Assembly (NCBI GenBank): GCA_964424945.1
Contig: CAYRLB010000117.1
Location: 1-7,326 of the forward strand
Length of the DNA: 7,326 bases
Reading direction: 5' to 3'
Origin: WHSP01 sp964424945
GTDB taxonomy: Bacteria > Gemmatimonadota > Gemmatimonadetes > Longimicrobiales > Longimicrobiaceae
The translations under genes and the position numbers were made by a program. How positions within the stretch are numbered: position 1 is the stretch's first letter; each line of letters starts with the position of its first letter. This document shows positions 6,740 through 7,326 of this stretch, one piece after another. Under the pieces are notes generated by a model. The model saw nothing but the letters and a program-made list of their open reading frames with translations, had not been told where the DNA came from and ran no database searches.

Positions 6740-6841
6740 CTCCCTGACCCCTGCCGCGTTGTACCCCGAATCAACAGTCTGGATCGACCGACTTTCTACA
6801 GCTTCTTCCGACGGGGTCGCAGCCTTGACACTCCCTGACCC
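6740..6841 (+). repeat. Direct repeat of CTCCCTGACCC, two copies
   Basis: The 11-mer CTCCCTGACCC occurs exactly at 6740-6750 and 6831-6841, 91 bases apart. The second copy fills most of the spacer between the -35 and -10 boxes of the promoter at 6825-6853. Two copies near one promoter could be a regulator-binding site, but chance in a GC-rich region is possible. Confidence 0.4.
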
Positions 6842-6853
6842 GCTTCCTATGCT
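6825..6853 (+). promoter_or_regulatory. Sigma-70 promoter upstream of chorismate mutase
   Basis: A perfect -35 box TTGACA (6825-6830) is separated by exactly 17 bases from TATGCT (6848-6853), which matches four of six positions of TATAAT. Transcription would start near 6860. It is the best promoter match I found in the window. It points at the leader region and the chorismate mutase gene. Confidence 0.7.
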
Positions 6854-6859
6854 TGCGGC

Positions 6860-7010
6860 GATGGCATGGCAACGTGCGTTTTCCGTCTATGGTATGTTCG
6901 CACCATGCTTTACGGGCGGCCGGGGATCCCGCGTGAGCCTCATGCGGCGCGGGCCCGGATATTTCGTGAGGCGGCCCGTTCAGCCGGCGGGCCGCCTCGC
7001 GCTTCTTTGA
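6860..7010 (+). promoter_or_regulatory. Possible leader RNA or small RNA ending in a terminator
   Basis: From the predicted start near 6860 to the T-tract at about 7008 a transcript of roughly 150 bases would form. It carries an ATG at 6861, nearly at the predicted 5' end, opening a 49-codon frame whose TGA (7008-7010) falls just after the terminator T-tract. It begins MAWQRAFSVYGMF and is fairly rich in aromatic residues. A second ATG at 6866 gives a frame beginning MATCVFRLWYVRTMLY, which stays open into chorismate mutase. CGGGCC (6950-6955) can pair with GGCCCG (6973-6978), which is also in the 5' arm of the terminator, so two exclusive folds are possible. This resembles an attenuator for an aromatic amino acid gene, but it could equally be an independent small RNA. 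No known RNA family was recognised. Confidence 0.35.
6966..7008 (+). terminator. Strong terminator before chorismate mutase
   Basis: Positions 6966-6978 and 6988-7000 form a 13-bp stem with one G-U pair (core GAGGCGGCCCG / CGGGCCGCCTC), a loop of nine bases and a downstream GCTTCTTT. It sits about 90 bases upstream of the chorismate mutase start and downstream of the promoter at 6825-6853. Since no complete gene precedes it on the plus strand, it ends either a small RNA or an attenuated leader. Confidence 0.8.
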
Positions 7011-7096
7011 CGACCTGCGCGGCAGACACTTCATCCGCGGTCGTCCGCGCATCGTGCTCGGAAGATCCGCACCCACCTTCGAACGGAACAGAGCGA

Positions 7097-7326
7097 ATGA
7101 CCGACGGCGATCAGACCGGAACACAGGCCGAGCTTGGAGAGATCCGGAATGAGATCGAGCGGATCGACAGGGCGATGATCGAATTGATCGCTGAGCGGGT
7201 TCAGCTTGCTCGGAGGATCGGGTCGGTCAAGCAGGCCGCCGGCCTGCCGACGCTCGACCCTCCGCGGGAAGCGGCAGTGGTTCGCCGTGCGGGGGCGCTC
7301 GCGCGGGAGGCCGGGCTCGACGACGA
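7097..7326 (+). CDS. Chorismate mutase, AroQ type (3' end outside window)
   Basis: Encodes the first 76 residues of an all-helical AroQ-class chorismate mutase, which converts chorismate to prephenate, the entry to phenylalanine and tyrosine. Compared with the E. coli P-protein mutase domain, the active-site residues visible are all present: Arg17, Arg34, Lys45, Asp54 and Glu58, in the order and spacing expected (EIRNEIERID, AERVQLARRIGSVK, LDPPRE). The remaining site, a Gln or Glu in the last helix, lies beyond the window edge. Whether the protein is a lone mutase or fused to prephenate dehydratase, dehydrogenase or DAHP synthase cannot be seen. The ATG at 7097 follows GGAA (7085-7088) at eight bases. 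The same frame is open back to an ATG at 6866, but that extension crosses a terminator hairpin and is not protein-like. An attenuator-like leader lies upstream. Confidence 0.93.
   Translation, partial: MTDGDQTGTQAELGEIRNEIERIDRAMIELIAERVQLARRIGSVKQAAGLPTLDPPREAAVVRRAGALAREAGLDD

Noticed and set aside
6866..7096. In-frame N-terminal extension of chorismate mutase from the ATG at 6866
   Set aside because: The frame is open but crosses the 13-bp terminator, is Arg/Ala/Pro-rich with irregular third positions, and AroQ domains normally begin at the helix just after 7097.

Overview
The window is GC-rich DNA from a diderm bacterium. It encodes a signal-peptide beta-barrel protein, a lipoprotein and a TonB-dependent receptor, so an outer membrane is present. 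The gene mix and GC-rich codon use fit an environmental lineage such as Gemmatimonadota. That placement is an inference: the window holds no rRNA or other phylogenetic marker, and no insertion sequence, phage gene, CRISPR array or tRNA was seen.

Layout. Positions 1-630 hold no convincing gene. On the plus strand follow a small outer-membrane beta-barrel protein (631-1182) closed by a terminator, a DUF192 lipoprotein (1318-1812), and a 687-residue TonB-dependent receptor (1863-3926) 50 bases downstream. The receptor most resembles the E. coli YncD/PqqU group and ends at a perfect 14-bp hairpin terminator. On the minus strand are an ATP-grasp protein (5477-4449) and, 54 bases downstream of it, a CDGSH iron-sulfur protein (4394-4080), with a hairpin between them. 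Divergent from the ATP-grasp gene is an alkyltransferase-like DNA-lesion-binding protein (5542-5880), which meets an unrecognised 269-residue protein (6697-5888, minus) tail to tail with 7 bases between the stops. The last 400 bases hold a consensus-like sigma-70 promoter, a transcript region of about 150 bases ending in a strong terminator, and the start of an AroQ-type chorismate mutase that runs off the window at 7326.

How the genes work together. The first three plus-strand genes are all envelope genes. The lipoprotein and receptor may be co-transcribed. The chorismate mutase begins an aromatic amino acid locus (Phe/Tyr branch), and its upstream promoter-terminator arrangement looks like a possible attenuator. 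The remaining genes are housekeeping or poorly characterised and do not form an obvious pathway. I see no clear undescribed multi-gene system. The best leads are the chorismate mutase leader, the ATP-grasp protein with arginines where ATP-binding lysines are expected, the YncD/PqqU-like receptor, and the unrecognised MCxxC-starting protein.
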